DNA of 64,000 bases from CAZMGB01 sp964565775 (GTDB taxonomy: Bacteria; Chloroflexota; Dehalococcoidia; DSTF01; JALHUB01): the NCBI GenBank assembly GCA_964565775.1, contig CAZMGB010000010.1:1-64000 (forward strand), written 5' to 3'. The notes under the pieces are model-generated. The model was not told the origin of the DNA. It saw only the letters and a program-made list of their open reading frames with translations, and did not search any database. This document shows positions 24,201 through 33,856 of this stretch, one piece after another. A program made the translations under genes and the position numbers. Position 1 is the stretch's first letter. The number at the start of each line of letters is the position of its first letter.

Positions 24201-25886
24201 CTACTTGCTGAGCCAGATATCCCAGTTGTAGAGGTTGAGCGAACGCATCTCCGGCTTGCTCCCCTTCACGTAGCTCCAGCGGCCGTTGTAGTTGTAGCCG
24301 CTGTAGGTGGGAAGCAGGGGTGGGTCCTTCGAGATGATGAGCCGCTGCAACTCCTTGACCAGCTCCGCGCGCTGATCCAAGTCGAGCGTACGGTCCACCT
24401 CATCTATCGCAGCGTCGACCTCTGGGTCCGAGAAGCCGTGCCAGTTGCCGTCGCCCTGTACACCGTTGCTATCGAAGAAGTTCAGTGGCGTGGTGGGACC
24501 TTCGTAGGGCAGGTGCGGCGTAATCGTGAAGGTGAAATTGCCCTTCGTGTAGCGGTCGAAGTACCAGGATGTGACCGGGAGAGGCTGCAAGTCAAGCTTC
24601 ACGCCGATGGCCTTCATCTGCTCGAGGAGGATGGTGATGTGGTCGTCGGCTGTCTGCCCCTCCGGGTAGACCGTGGGAACGCTCAGCCCGTCGCCGTAGC
24701 CTGCGGCCTGGAGGAGACTCAGAGCCTCCTTCGGGTCGTAGGGCTGCAGTTCCTTCAGCTCGTCCTGGTCGAGAGCCCAGAACTCCAGGCTCCAGGCCAC
24801 CGGCCCGTTAGGCTTGCCCTCGCCGAAGTCGAGCTTATCGATGAACTCCTGGCGGTTGAGACCGCGGTTGATGGCGCGTCGCACCCGCTCGTCATTGAAC
24901 GGGTCCTTGTCCATTCGCATATCCACGGAGACGTAGTCGAGGGCGGGCTCCTCCTCGACAATGATGCTCGCATCTATGCCCCGGAGCTCATCGGCTTCAC
25001 GGGCGGTCTCTGCTACGTAGAGGTCGACCTGCTTGGAGAGGAAGGCCGTGCGGCGCGCCGCCCGGTCTGCAATGATGCGCAGGTCGTTTCCCTCCAGCCA
25101 TGGCCGCGGGGCGTCCCAGAAGTTGGGGTTGCGGGTAGCCGAGGCGATCTCTCCGTCCCTGTACTGCTCCAGGATGAAGGGGCCGGCTCCTGCGCCCTGC
25201 GTACGCAGGTCCGTCCCTGCCTCGATGAGCTGCTTGGGAACGATAGCGCCACCCACTGGCGAGCCAATGTAGCCCAGCGACCACGCATACGGCCGCTTTG
25301 TCTTCACTACCACGGTGTGCTCGTCCGGTGCCTCGAAGCTGTCCACGTGCTGTCTGATGAAGGCCGCACCCCCGGAACCAGGCAGATCCCTGACCCGCTC
25401 CATCGAGGCCACGACATCCTCTGAAGTGAGCTCGAGCTCGGGCACGAGAGGACCGGCCGGAGGCGTCTTCACCCCCCTGCGAATGGAGAACCGGTAGGTG
25501 AGGCCGTCCGGCTGCTCCATCTCCTCCGCCGTGTCAAATAGCGTGACCTCCGGCAGAGTATCGGAGTAGTGGATGAGAAAGCTGTAGATCCAGCCGACGA
25601 TGGCGATGCCCGAGCCTACCGTCAGGTGAGGGTCGATGGAAACGAAGTTCAGATCCGTTGAGTTCTGGAGCCTGCCGCCGGTGCGCGGCGTCTCCTCGGC
25701 GGCCGGGGACGTCACGCCCGTGGCCTGAGCCCCAGGCGTGCCCTCCCCGCCACCACCCCCGCCGCAGCCGATGATGGAAGCCCCTGCCGCCCCCGCCGCG
25801 AGCGCCCCAGCCCCCTTGAGGAACGACCGCCTTGCCCAGCGTCGCCTAGCCACTCGCTGCCAGTAGCTCTCCTTCAGCATGGTCAT
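24201..25886 (-). CDS. ABC transporter substrate-binding lipoprotein, peptide/nickel family (SBP_bac_5)
   Basis: This 561-residue exported binding protein carries a twin-arginine signal (RRRWARRSFLKGAGALAAG) and a lipobox (SIIGC) followed by a Gly/Glu linker. The mature part shows the family 5 pattern: TYRFSIRRGVKTPP near residue 130, DPFNDERVRRAINRGLNRQEFIDKL, and a C-terminal KELQRLIISKDPPLLPTYSGYNYNGRW. Ligands are typically oligopeptides, glycosides or other organics. No permease or ATPase is adjacent on this strand. AAGGGGGG lies six bases before the ATG. Confidence 0.9.
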   Translation of the reverse strand: MTMLKESYWQRVARRRWARRSFLKGAGALAAGAAGASIIGCGGGGGGEGTPGAQATGVTSPAAEETPRTGGRLQNSTDLNFVSIDPHLTVGSGIAIVGWIYSFLIHYSDTLPEVTLFDTAEEMEQPDGLTYRFSIRRGVKTPPAGPLVPELELTSEDVVASMERVRDLPGSGGAAFIRQHVDSFEAPDEHTVVVKTKRPYAWSLGYIGSPVGGAIVPKQLIEAGTDLRTQGAGAGPFILEQYRDGEIASATRNPNFWDAPRPWLEGNDLRIIADRAARRTAFLSKQVDLYVAETAREADELRGIDASIIVEEEPALDYVSVDMRMDKDPFNDERVRRAINRGLNRQEFIDKLDFGEGKPNGPVAWSLEFWALDQDELKELQPYDPKEALSLLQAAGYGDGLSVPTVYPEGQTADDHITILLEQMKAIGVKLDLQPLPVTSWYFDRYTKGNFTFTITPHLPYEGPTTPLNFFDSNGVQGDGNWHGFSDPEVDAAIDEVDRTLDLDQRAELVKELQRLIISKDPPLLPTYSGYNYNGRWSYVKGSKPEMRSLNLYNWDIWLSK

Positions 25887-26515
25887 GCGCCCCCCTTCTG
25901 CCTATGTCGTGCCTGTCTGGTCGCCCTCCCAAGAGGCACAGGTCCAGTATGTCGCGCCGGGCATCGCCCGGGAAATTGAATCTCAGCACTCTCCGGTGGT
26001 GGCTATGACTCCCGCCGGGGGCGCGATATTCGGCGCCACGTGGTGGGAAGATGCGCGCACCGGCGAGGCCCCCGCGACCTGAGCCGCCTCTATGCACTCA
26101 CTCCCCATCTCCGCGTGCACCGCGTCGCAGATCACACCGACACGAGTGCCTTTTCAGGATCGTCGCCGCCACAGCAAGGGCACCGTACCCTCCCCTGCCC
26201 CCGCGTCCATGTTGTGCCTGGACGACTCAGGAATACGGAGATTCTGCACCAGGCAGGGGGAGTTGTCAAACGTCGCGGCAGGCCAGGGCCCGTGGCGGCC
26301 ACAATCTCGATCCGGCCCGGATCTGTGCCTGCCAGCCGGGCGCTCAACGGCCTCGCCCGTAGAGTGCCGATATCGCATCTGTTCTGATGCACGCGTCAGC
26401 CGGCCACCAGGGCTGGCCCCCTCCGGACGTCGCGCCCGAGGGCCGGCCGGGACGGCTTGGTGGGTCAACGTCCGGATAGGGATGAAATCTTGGCACCCCC
26501 CCGCCCTGTCGTGCA
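25887..26515. other. Intergenic region, no convincing gene
   Basis: About 630 bases lie between the permease gene end and the binding-protein start, both on the minus strand. Open frames here show no ribosome site, recognisable domain or consistent codon bias. It should hold the promoter of the binding-protein gene; I see no clear elements. Confidence 0.5.
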
Positions 26516-27298
26516 TCAAATCGTCTTCAGCAGCTCCCGCACGAAGAAGTAGATCCCAAACGCAGACATGAATGCCCCGAACGGTCTCCGCAGATGAACG
26601 TGCCGGAGCCAGAGCGACGCTCGCGCGCCGAGATAAGTGGCCGGTATGACGCCGACGCTGAGCTGGAGGGATAGCCAGCCGTCGACATGACCCAGGGCCG
26701 CGTGGGTGGCTGTTCCCGGGAGGGCCAGGAGCGCCACGCAGGGCAGCGATGTGGCGGCGGCCTCGCGCAGGTTTGACCCGAAGAGCAGCGCGAAGGCGGG
26801 AACGAGGAGGAAGCCGCCACCATTGGCGACCAACCCCGACAGAAAACCGATAGGTGCGGCCACAGCCAGTAGCTTGAACGCGGAGGGGCGCCGCCACGTG
26901 CGCTCGGCGAGCCGAGCGGCGCCGCCGTCGAAGGCTGACGGATGCGACCGAATCAACTGGACGCCGACGATCAACACAACAGCCGCCGTGAAGAACATGA
27001 GCCAGTGCCCCGGAACCCAGCGAGTCAGCACCGCCCCGATGACAACGAAGGGCACACCGCCAACGCTCGTCCAGATGACGGCTGGCCAGTTTACCAGCCC
27101 CTGGCGTTCATAGACTATCCCCCCGGCTATCGCCGTCGGCAACGTCACCGGCAACGGCGAAGCGAGGGCAATGAGGCGAGACGTCCCCAGGAATATGCGC
27201 AGGAGCGGCGTGCTGATGCTACTGCCGCCTACACCGAACAGACCGGAAAAGAGTCCGATAGCCAGCCCGAGGGCGACGGCTATCGCCACGCGTTCCAT
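26516..27298 (-). CDS. Sulfite exporter TauE/SafE family permease
   Basis: This 260-residue integral membrane protein has about eight hydrophobic helices in two repeats. Each begins with the family's Gly-rich helix: GLFSGLFGVGGSSISTPLL at the N-terminus and GFLSGLVANGGGFLLVPAF in the second half. The family exports or imports small anions such as sulfite, sulfoacetate or other organosulfonates and organic acids; the substrate cannot be told from sequence. It is 41 bases from the MFS gene on the same strand. Confidence 0.9.
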   Translation of the reverse strand: MERVAIAVALGLAIGLFSGLFGVGGSSISTPLLRIFLGTSRLIALASPLPVTLPTAIAGGIVYERQGLVNWPAVIWTSVGGVPFVVIGAVLTRWVPGHWLMFFTAAVVLIVGVQLIRSHPSAFDGGAARLAERTWRRPSAFKLLAVAAPIGFLSGLVANGGGFLLVPAFALLFGSNLREAAATSLPCVALLALPGTATHAALGHVDGWLSLQLSVGVIPATYLGARASLWLRHVHLRRPFGAFMSAFGIYFFVRELLKTI

Positions 27299-27339
27299 GT
27301 CAGGTCCTCAGCATGCCAGTGGGGACGTTGCATGGGCCA

Positions 27340-28644
27340 TCAGCTTCCATCCTCGGCGGGGTTCTGCTCCGGGACGCCAAGGGTTTGCGCAGGGAGATCG
27401 AACCGGCCAGCGGCGCGCTGACCGAGCAGGTAGGCGAGCGCCACCGCGATGCCGACGGCACAGACGGCGGCTTCCACGCCGACCGTGAGCCGCACGCCGA
27501 TGTGCTCCGCCATGACGCCCGTAAGCTGCCCCCCGATGGGGGTGCTCCCTACGAAGAGCAGCGTGTACAGGCTCATGACCCGTCCCCTGAGACGGTCGGG
27601 AGCGATGATCTGGAGGCTGCTGTTGGCGGTCGCCGTAAAGGTGATGCTCGCCGCGCCCAGGACCACCAGCAGGGCCAGCGTCAACGCGAACCATTGTGAG
27701 GCGGCGACCGCTGCCAGGAGGGTGGTGAAGGCCGCTGCGCCGATGAGGAGTGTCCGTCGAGACGCTTTCCTGAGGGTCGCCAGGGCGAGCGCAGACACCA
27801 GCGAGCCGACGCCCATGGCCGAGGTCATGGTACCGAAGCCGACGGATCCGACATGGAGGACGTTTCGCGCCAGCAGCGGCAAGAACACGGTGAAGTTGTA
27901 CCCGAACGTCCCGACAAAGGCCATCAGTATCACGATGAACAGGATAGCGGGAGTTCGTAGGGAGTAGCGCAGCCCCTCGGAAAGCTGCGCCAGGACGCGG
28001 CCGCGTTCGCTCGGCGGCGCCGGATGAAGGAGGTGAGGCTTCATCAGCAGCAGACCGATGATGACGGCGATGAAGCTGACGCCGTTGATGAAGAAGGTGG
28101 CGGCAACCCCCAGCACTGCGATGATCACGCCGCCCAGCGCCGGCCCAACGAGGCGGGCGGAGTTGAAAAGGCTGGAGTTCAGAGCCACCGCGTTCGTCAC
28201 GTCGTCGCGGCCCACCATGTCCACCACGAAGGCCTGGCGGGTCGGGTTGTCAATGGCGTTGGTCAGGCCAAGCATCGCCGCCAGCACGAAGATGTGCCAC
28301 AGCTCTACGAGGCCGCTCCAGGTGAGGTAGGCCAGAACGAACGCCTGCGCCATGGCGGCCGTCTGCGTGAAAACGAGCAGGCGGCGCTTCGGCGCCTTGT
28401 CGGCCAGCACGCCGCCGAACAGGACGAGGAGAGAGACGGGCAGGAACTGGAGCATGGTCACCGTGCCCAGGGCCAACGGCGACTGGGTGAGGTCCAGCAC
28501 CAGCCATGCCTGGCCGATAGTCTGCATCCACGTTCCACTGAGCGACAGCATCTGGCCGAAGTAGAACAGCCGGTAGTTGTAGTTCCGCAGCGATCTGAAG
28601 GTGACCGCGAGGGTTCTCCGGGCGACGGCCGAGAATGCAGGCAT
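27340..28644 (-). CDS. MFS transporter, EntS-like exporter
   Basis: This 434-residue protein has 12 hydrophobic segments of the MFS_3 (enterobactin-exporter-like) type. Conserved landmarks are SLRNYNYRLFYFGQMLSLSGTWMQTIGQAWLVLDLT at the start, GGVLADKAPKRRLLVFTQ (loop 2-3 signature), NAIDNPTRQAFVVDMV, and SSLQIIAPDRLRGRVMSLYTLLFVGSTPIGG in the second half. Members extrude siderophores, drugs or other metabolites; substrate unknown. Upstream of the TauE gene. Confidence 0.9.
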   Translation of the reverse strand: MPAFSAVARRTLAVTFRSLRNYNYRLFYFGQMLSLSGTWMQTIGQAWLVLDLTQSPLALGTVTMLQFLPVSLLVLFGGVLADKAPKRRLLVFTQTAAMAQAFVLAYLTWSGLVELWHIFVLAAMLGLTNAIDNPTRQAFVVDMVGRDDVTNAVALNSSLFNSARLVGPALGGVIIAVLGVAATFFINGVSFIAVIIGLLLMKPHLLHPAPPSERGRVLAQLSEGLRYSLRTPAILFIVILMAFVGTFGYNFTVFLPLLARNVLHVGSVGFGTMTSAMGVGSLVSALALATLRKASRRTLLIGAAAFTTLLAAVAASQWFALTLALLVVLGAASITFTATANSSLQIIAPDRLRGRVMSLYTLLFVGSTPIGGQLTGVMAEHIGVRLTVGVEAAVCAVGIAVALAYLLGQRAAGRFDLPAQTLGVPEQNPAEDGS

Positions 28645-28999
28645 GGGCGGTCAGGCTTGCGCCAGAGGAATGCTTCGATTGGGTTAGCTCATCACAGTCT
28701 ACACCAAGATATCTCCGGGGGCGTCGGCTAATCCGTACTGCGTGCACGCACTCCAGGTGCCGGTGCAGCGCCTCGCCACCTGAAGGGCTCCTCTCAGCCG
28801 TGGAAACCTCCCATTGCTGCCTCCCCCGCCGCGGCCGGCCGCCCGGCGTTTGGTTGACTGGGAACGTCATTTGTAGCAGCCTGTGCGTGGAGCGCGAGAC
28901 GCTCCATAGACTCCCTCTTCGACAGGTGAGACATGCGGACCGTAAGGTCAGCGATGCTCAGAGTCGGTGATCGCCCGGAAGCGGGGACGGGGGGCCGTC
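28645..28999. other. Divergent intergenic region
   Basis: This 355-base gap separates the minus-strand MFS gene from the plus-strand catabolic cluster and must hold promoters for both. No matched -35/-10 pair, operator palindrome or small gene is evident to me. Confidence 0.45.
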
Positions 29000-29440
29000 A
29001 TGGGCCAGTACTATAAAGACGCCGCTCAGCTCTTCGAGATATACGGCTACTTCCTGGACCGCGTGCTGAGGGACGACAAGATAGGCCCCAAGATGTCCAG
29101 AGCAGGGGTCGTCATCAAGTTCATATACACCGACCCGGACTGCGAGATCACCATAGACCTGAAGAACCCGCCGGCAAAGCCGGGCTATTACGGGAGCTTC
29201 TACCTGGGCCCTTGCGATGTCAAGGAGGACGTCTGGTCCAAGCAGTCGGCGGACCACTCCCACCGCTTCTGGCACGGCTACGAGAACCCCATCGCGTCTG
29301 TGGCCAGAGGCAAGATAAGACAGGGCGGCAACATCATGGCGATGCTGAAGCTTCTGCCGGTGGTCAGGCCTGCTTTCAAGATGTTCCCGATTGCCCTGGA
29401 GGAGATGGGCTACGGGAACCTCGTTATCAGGAAGAAATGA
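29000..29440 (+). CDS. SCP2 sterol-binding-domain-like protein
   Basis: This 146-residue soluble protein has the SCP2 pattern: VIKFIYTDPDCEITIDLKNPP, then FYLGPCDVKEDVWSKQSADHSHRFWHGYENPIASVARGKI followed by IRQGGNIMAMLKLLPVVRPAF, corresponding to the lipid-tunnel strands and the final helices. SCP2 domains bind fatty acyl chains, sterols and other hydrophobic ligands. The ATG follows a G-rich site. It is the first gene of a plus-strand run with GRE1, and an SCP2-like domain is also fused to GRE2 in this window. Confidence 0.7.
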   Translation: MGQYYKDAAQLFEIYGYFLDRVLRDDKIGPKMSRAGVVIKFIYTDPDCEITIDLKNPPAKPGYYGSFYLGPCDVKEDVWSKQSADHSHRFWHGYENPIASVARGKIRQGGNIMAMLKLLPVVRPAFKMFPIALEEMGYGNLVIRKK

Positions 29441-29515
29441 GGCGCCGGGAGCTTATTGGCCCGGCGTCCAACAGGATGGACCGGCACGGCGGCGGACGGA
29501 AGCAGAAGGCACGTA

Positions 29516-30505
29516 GTGGACTTTGGCGGGATAACGCTGGTAACCGGCGCCGCCGGCTTCATTGGCAGGCACGTGGTGGAGCACCTCGTGGCCCGTGGGG
29601 TGCGCGTACGGGCGACGGACCTACCCCGAAACGATACCTCATACTTCGAGAGCCTCGGCGTGGAGTTCGTAGAGGCGAACCTCACGAAGCCGGAGACGCT
29701 GCCCGCCCTGTTCCAGGGAGGGGTAGACAGGGTCCTGCACCTGGGCGCCATCTGCAACTTGTCCACACCGTACAGGAAGCTTCATCCCGTCAACGTGGTT
29801 GGAGTGGATGAGATTACGAGGCTCGCTCTCGACGCCGGAGTGAAGAGCTACGTCCACGTCGGTTCGACCAGCGTCTACGGCCCCTACCGGGGGATGCCGT
29901 TCACAGAAGACGCTCCCCGCAACCCCCAGGACGCTTACGGGAGAAGCAAGCGAGACGGCGAAGACATAGTCTGGCAGAGGATCGGGGAAGGGCTTCCCGC
30001 AGTGGTCACCCGCCCCTGCACCGTCTACGGCCCCGGTTGCACCGATGGCGCCGGCAAGGTCTTCTCGCGGCCCACCTCCATCACCGCTATCCCGGGAAGC
30101 GGCGGACAGCGCCTCTCCAACGTTCGGGCCGAGGACGTGGCGGCCGCCGTCGTGCATCTATCCCAGGTCGATGGGGCCGTCGGCAAAGCCTTCAACATCG
30201 CCGATGACAGCCACCCGACAGTCGAGGAAGCGCTGACCATCGCGGCGAGGACGTTCGGCGCGAAGCCGCCCAGAACGCATCTGCCCCTCGCCGTCGTCAA
30301 GGCATTCGCCCGCGTAGGCGGCCTTGTCGCCAAGACGAAGGGTCGAATTCCCGACCTGGAGTGCGACGCGGTGCGTTACCTTGGCAGCGACTATGTGGTT
30401 GACAACACCCGGCTGAAGGAGACAGGGTACAGGCTTGTCTACCCGGACTTCGAAGAGTCGATGAAGCAGATAGGAGAATGGCACAGGAAGAACGTCCTGA
30501 AATGA
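29516..30505 (+). CDS. NAD(P)-dependent epimerase/dehydratase (extended SDR)
   Basis: This 329-residue enzyme has the Rossmann motif GITLVTGAAGFIGRHVVEHL at the N-terminus, VEANLTKPETL, the catalytic SSTSVYGPYRG-like Ser/Thr region (VGSTSVYGPY) and YGRSKRDGED (Tyr-x3-Lys). The C-terminal substrate part reads GKAFNIADDSHPTVEEALTIAA, as in 3-beta-hydroxysteroid and sugar-nucleotide dehydrogenases. Start GTG at 29516 has AGAAGG six bases upstream; a TTG 20 codons earlier has no support. Follows the SCP2 gene by 75 bases. Confidence 0.8.
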   Translation: MDFGGITLVTGAAGFIGRHVVEHLVARGVRVRATDLPRNDTSYFESLGVEFVEANLTKPETLPALFQGGVDRVLHLGAICNLSTPYRKLHPVNVVGVDEITRLALDAGVKSYVHVGSTSVYGPYRGMPFTEDAPRNPQDAYGRSKRDGEDIVWQRIGEGLPAVVTRPCTVYGPGCTDGAGKVFSRPTSITAIPGSGGQRLSNVRAEDVAAAVVHLSQVDGAVGKAFNIADDSHPTVEEALTIAARTFGAKPPRTHLPLAVVKAFARVGGLVAKTKGRIPDLECDAVRYLGSDYVVDNTRLKETGYRLVYPDFEESMKQIGEWHRKNVLK

Positions 30506-30614
30506 GGTCCTCTGACCAGCCGCCCCTCGAAATCACATCTCAGGCTGGCGATGCGCTGTCGGCCGCCGGCCTGCTCAGAAGCTCTAAGCTGGTTAGCAGT
30601 CAAGGAGCGGAGCC

Positions 30615-31442
30615 ATGCAGGTAGTTGTGATCACCGGCCTTGCGGATGGGATCGGGCGCGAGGTCGCGAAGCTCCTGGCCACGTCAAACGCGTCCGTCGC
30701 CGGCTTTGATGTCGATGAGGAGGGGATCGAGTCCCTGAGAAGAGAGCTGGAAGAGGCGAAATGCAATCACATGCTCGTGACGCTGGACATAGTCGACCGT
30801 CCCGGAATCCTCAAGTTCAGGGACATGGTCCTGGAGAAGTTCGGTCAGGTGGATGTGGTCCTCTCCAACGTCGGCATCGGCTTCTTCGGGCCATTCGAGG
30901 AAGTGGACCTGGAGAAAGCCCTCAAGTGCATGGAGATCAACGTCATCGGTACCGCCGCCATCTTCCAGGCGTTTCTGCCGTCGATGCGGGAGAGGGGAAC
31001 CGGCAAGCTGATCGCCGTGTCTTCGCTGGTTGGGCAGATTCCCTTCCCGTTCGAATCGGTCTATTCGGCGAGCAAGTTCGCCCTGGAGGGACTGGTCCTG
31101 TCCCTGCGCTATGAGGTTGAGCCTTTCGGCATAAAGGTAGCGGTTATCGAGCCCGCCCAGGTTTCGACGAGCTTCGCCGCCAAGATCCACAAGCTCCCGC
31201 CCGAGGGGTCGCCGTACAGAGAGCGGGCCGCCCGCTTCATCAGGAGAGACGAGGAGCTGATCAAGACGGCGCCGACTCCACCCCAAGCCGCGGCCGTGAT
31301 CGCAAAGGTGATCGAATCCGGGAGCCCCAGACTATTCAACCAGATCGATTTCAAGAGCAGAATGTTTCTGGGGCTCAACAGGGTCCTGCCGCGGAGGGTA
31401 AGGGACGAGATACTATTGCGGCAGATGGACATCAAGGTGTGA
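30615..31442 (+). CDS. Short-chain dehydrogenase/reductase (classical SDR)
   Basis: This 275-residue enzyme has the cofactor motif VVITGLADGIGREVAKLL, Asp for NAD preference at GFDVDEEG, SNVGIGFFGPF (the NAG position, here NVG), IAVSSLVGQ with the catalytic Ser, and YSASKFALEGL with Tyr-x3-Lys. The ATG has AAGGAG seven bases upstream. Its TGA overlaps a GTG in the GRE1 reading frame, so GRE1 is likely co-translated. Substrate unknown; presumably an alcohol or ketone in the same pathway. Confidence 0.9.
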   Translation: MQVVVITGLADGIGREVAKLLATSNASVAGFDVDEEGIESLRRELEEAKCNHMLVTLDIVDRPGILKFRDMVLEKFGQVDVVLSNVGIGFFGPFEEVDLEKALKCMEINVIGTAAIFQAFLPSMRERGTGKLIAVSSLVGQIPFPFESVYSASKFALEGLVLSLRYEVEPFGIKVAVIEPAQVSTSFAAKIHKLPPEGSPYRERAARFIRRDEELIKTAPTPPQAAAVIAKVIESGSPRLFNQIDFKSRMFLGLNRVLPRRVRDEILLRQMDIKV

Positions 31443-31465
31443 GGCCTGCTAAGAAGGTGGTCGAC

Positions 31466-33847
31466 ATGCTGGCCAGAGAGAAGATCGCGGATAGGCAGTG
31501 CAGCCCTCGCGTTCAACGCCTGAGGGAGCGAATAATCGACGCGCCCCGCGAGGCGTGTATCGAGCGGGCACGGTACCTCACTCAGTCCATGGCCGCAAAC
31601 TGGAACCTTCGCCCGCTCACCCGCATGAGCATGGCGCTGGAGCACATTCTTGAGAACATGAGCGTCATCATCAGGGACGATGAGCTCATCGTGGGGTGCC
31701 GGACCGGCAAGCTCAAGGGGGCGCCGCTCTTTCCCGAGAACAAGTCGCGATGGATCGAGGGTGACCTGGAGACCTTCGCTCAGAGGACGCTCCAGGAAGT
31801 GCAGATCACGGAGGAGGAGCAGCGGGAGCTTCAGCAGGACATCCTCCCCTTCTGGCGCGGCAGGACCGTCGAGGACAGGCTCGACGAGCTGCTGCCCCCG
31901 GACGTGGCCGACGACATGGACAAGTACGTGTTCACCATGATCCTGGAGATCACGTACGGCATCGGCCACTTCACCATGAACCATCCGAGCGTGCTGAAGC
32001 AGGGGCTTTCCGGGATCGTTGCGGAGGCGGAGAGACGCTACAACGCGATGACCTCTGAGGAGAGGATGGAGGACAACGGCCTGCTATACGAGGCGATGAT
32101 CCGCTCGCTACGGGCGACCGTCCGCTTCGCGAATCGATACGCCGACCTGGCGGCATCGCTAGCCGCCAACGAAGCCGATCCAGACCGGGCGGCGGAGTTG
32201 AGGACCATCGCCCAGGTCTGCCGGCGGGTCCCGGAGCACCCGGCGCAGACCTTCCACGAGGCGGTGCAGTCCGTCTACTTCATCCATCTCGTCGCCCAGA
32301 TAGAGTCCGGCGGCAACTCCATCTCCCTGGGCCGGATCGACCAGATCCTCTACCCCTACTTCGCCGCCGACAGGCAGGCGGGCAGGATCACCCCCGCGCA
32401 GGCCCGAGAGCTTCTATCGCTGCTATTCCTCAAGACCAACGAGATATGGAACATCCTCGAGGAAGCGTTCATACCGGGCGGCGAGGGGCCGGAAGGAAAG
32501 ACGACCCAGAACGTGACCGTCGGCGGAGTCGGGCCCGACGGTGAAGATGCCACCAACGAGCTGAGCTACATCGGGCTGGACGCCTACGCCGACGTGCGCA
32601 CAGTCCAGCCCAACTTCGGCGTCCGCCTGAGCTCGAAGGCGCCGCCCGACTTCTTCCGAAGAGCCGTCGAGTACGCGAGGGACGGGGTGCTGCTGCATCT
32701 GTTCAACGATGACGCGATCATCAGGTCGCTCCAGCAGGCAGGGCATAGCCTGGAGGACGCGCGCGACTACGGCATAGTGGGATGTCTCGAGCCGAATGCG
32801 CAGGGCAAGAGCTTCGGCTCGACCTTCGCCGTCCAGTTCAGCGGGGTCAAGTGCCTGGAGCTGGCGCTGAGCAACGGCGTCGACAACATCTTCGGCAGTC
32901 CGTCGGGCATAGAAAGCGGCGACCCCGCCGCGTTCACCTCCTTCGATGACGTCTGGAGCGCCTACGATGCCCAGGTGTCCTACTTCATGGGGCAGATGGT
33001 CAAGGGTATGGCACTGCTTGACCAGGCTATCGCCGAACTCGTGCCGTCTCCCTTTGCATCGTCCATGATAGACGGGCCGATGGAGAAGGGGCTGGACCTT
33101 ACCCGCGGGGGAGCCATCTACAACTCCACCGGCGTTCAGCTCATAGGCTTTTCCAACGTGGTGGACAGTCTCTACACGATAAGAAAGGCAGTCTTCGAGG
33201 ATAGAGTGATATCGCTGGCGGAACTGGCTCTCTGCCTGGCCGAAGACTGGGACGAAGCCGAAGACAAGAGGGCCTACCTGCTGCACAAGGTCGCCAAGTA
33301 CGGAAACGACAACGATGAAGTGGACGCCCTGGCCGCAAGAGTGCTGGACCACTTCTGCGAGAATGTGCTGAAGCACAAGAACTACCGCGGTGGTGCCTTC
33401 TGGCCGGGGGTCTTCACCGTTGGATTTCACATCGCCATGGGCGCCTTCGCCGGCGCCAGCGCGGACGGGCGGCGTGCCGGTGAGATTCTCGGCAACGGCA
33501 TCACACCTTCGAACGGCAGCGCCCTCAGCGGACCGACGGCGGTGCTCAACTCCGTCACCAAGCTGCCTCTCACGCGCGCCCACAACGGCCTCAACCTCAA
33601 CATGCGGTTCAACCCACGCGGGACCAGGCCCGAAGTCCTCACGGCGCTCATCGAGACGTATTTCCAGCAAGGCGGATGCCAGGTCCAGTTCAATATGGTC
33701 GACTCAGCCACGTTGCGAGACGCCCAGGCCAACCCGGAGAAGTATCGAGACCTGGTGGTGAGGATAAGCGGATATTCGGCCCAGTTCACGGGGCTGAGCG
33801 AAACAGCCCAGAACGAGATCATTAGTCGCACGGAATATGAACATTGA
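31466..33847 (+). CDS. Glycyl radical enzyme 1 (PFL/dehydratase/decarboxylase family)
   Basis: The product (793 residues) is a full-length glycyl radical enzyme. The thiyl site is GIVGCLEPN with Cys440 and Glu442, the Cys-x-Glu arrangement of dehydratases, lyases and arylacetate decarboxylases rather than the Cys-Cys of pyruvate formate-lyase. The radical Gly is in VVRISGYSAQF (Gly769). HPSVLKQGLSGIV and RGGAIYNSTGVQLIGFSNV are general family landmarks. ATG at 31466 is preferred (AAGAAGG upstream); a GTG at 31439 overlaps the SDR stop. No activase is adjacent; the only one in the window is at 48210. No clear match to a named subtype (choline lyase, propanediol dehydratase, benzylsuccinate synthase) can be given by eye. 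Confidence 0.92.
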   Translation: MLAREKIADRQCSPRVQRLRERIIDAPREACIERARYLTQSMAANWNLRPLTRMSMALEHILENMSVIIRDDELIVGCRTGKLKGAPLFPENKSRWIEGDLETFAQRTLQEVQITEEEQRELQQDILPFWRGRTVEDRLDELLPPDVADDMDKYVFTMILEITYGIGHFTMNHPSVLKQGLSGIVAEAERRYNAMTSEERMEDNGLLYEAMIRSLRATVRFANRYADLAASLAANEADPDRAAELRTIAQVCRRVPEHPAQTFHEAVQSVYFIHLVAQIESGGNSISLGRIDQILYPYFAADRQAGRITPAQARELLSLLFLKTNEIWNILEEAFIPGGEGPEGKTTQNVTVGGVGPDGEDATNELSYIGLDAYADVRTVQPNFGVRLSSKAPPDFFRRAVEYARDGVLLHLFNDDAIIRSLQQAGHSLEDARDYGIVGCLEPNAQGKSFGSTFAVQFSGVKCLELALSNGVDNIFGSPSGIESGDPAAFTSFDDVWSAYDAQVSYFMGQMVKGMALLDQAIAELVPSPFASSMIDGPMEKGLDLTRGGAIYNSTGVQLIGFSNVVDSLYTIRKAVFEDRVISLAELALCLAEDWDEAEDKRAYLLHKVAKYGNDNDEVDALAARVLDHFCENVLKHKNYRGGAFWPGVFTVGFHIAMGAFAGASADGRRAGEILGNGITPSNGSALSGPTAVLNSVTKLPLTRAHNGLNLNMRFNPRGTRPEVLTALIETYFQQGGCQVQFNMVDSATLRDAQANPEKYRDLVVRISGYSAQFTGLSETAQNEIISRTEYEH

Positions 33848-33856
33848 GTCTGTGTA

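Noticed and set aside
26154..26897. Minus-strand frame covering the gap and the end of the TauE gene
   Set aside because: Overlaps the TauE/SafE permease in another frame and contains Arg/Pro-rich low-complexity sequence; no start support.
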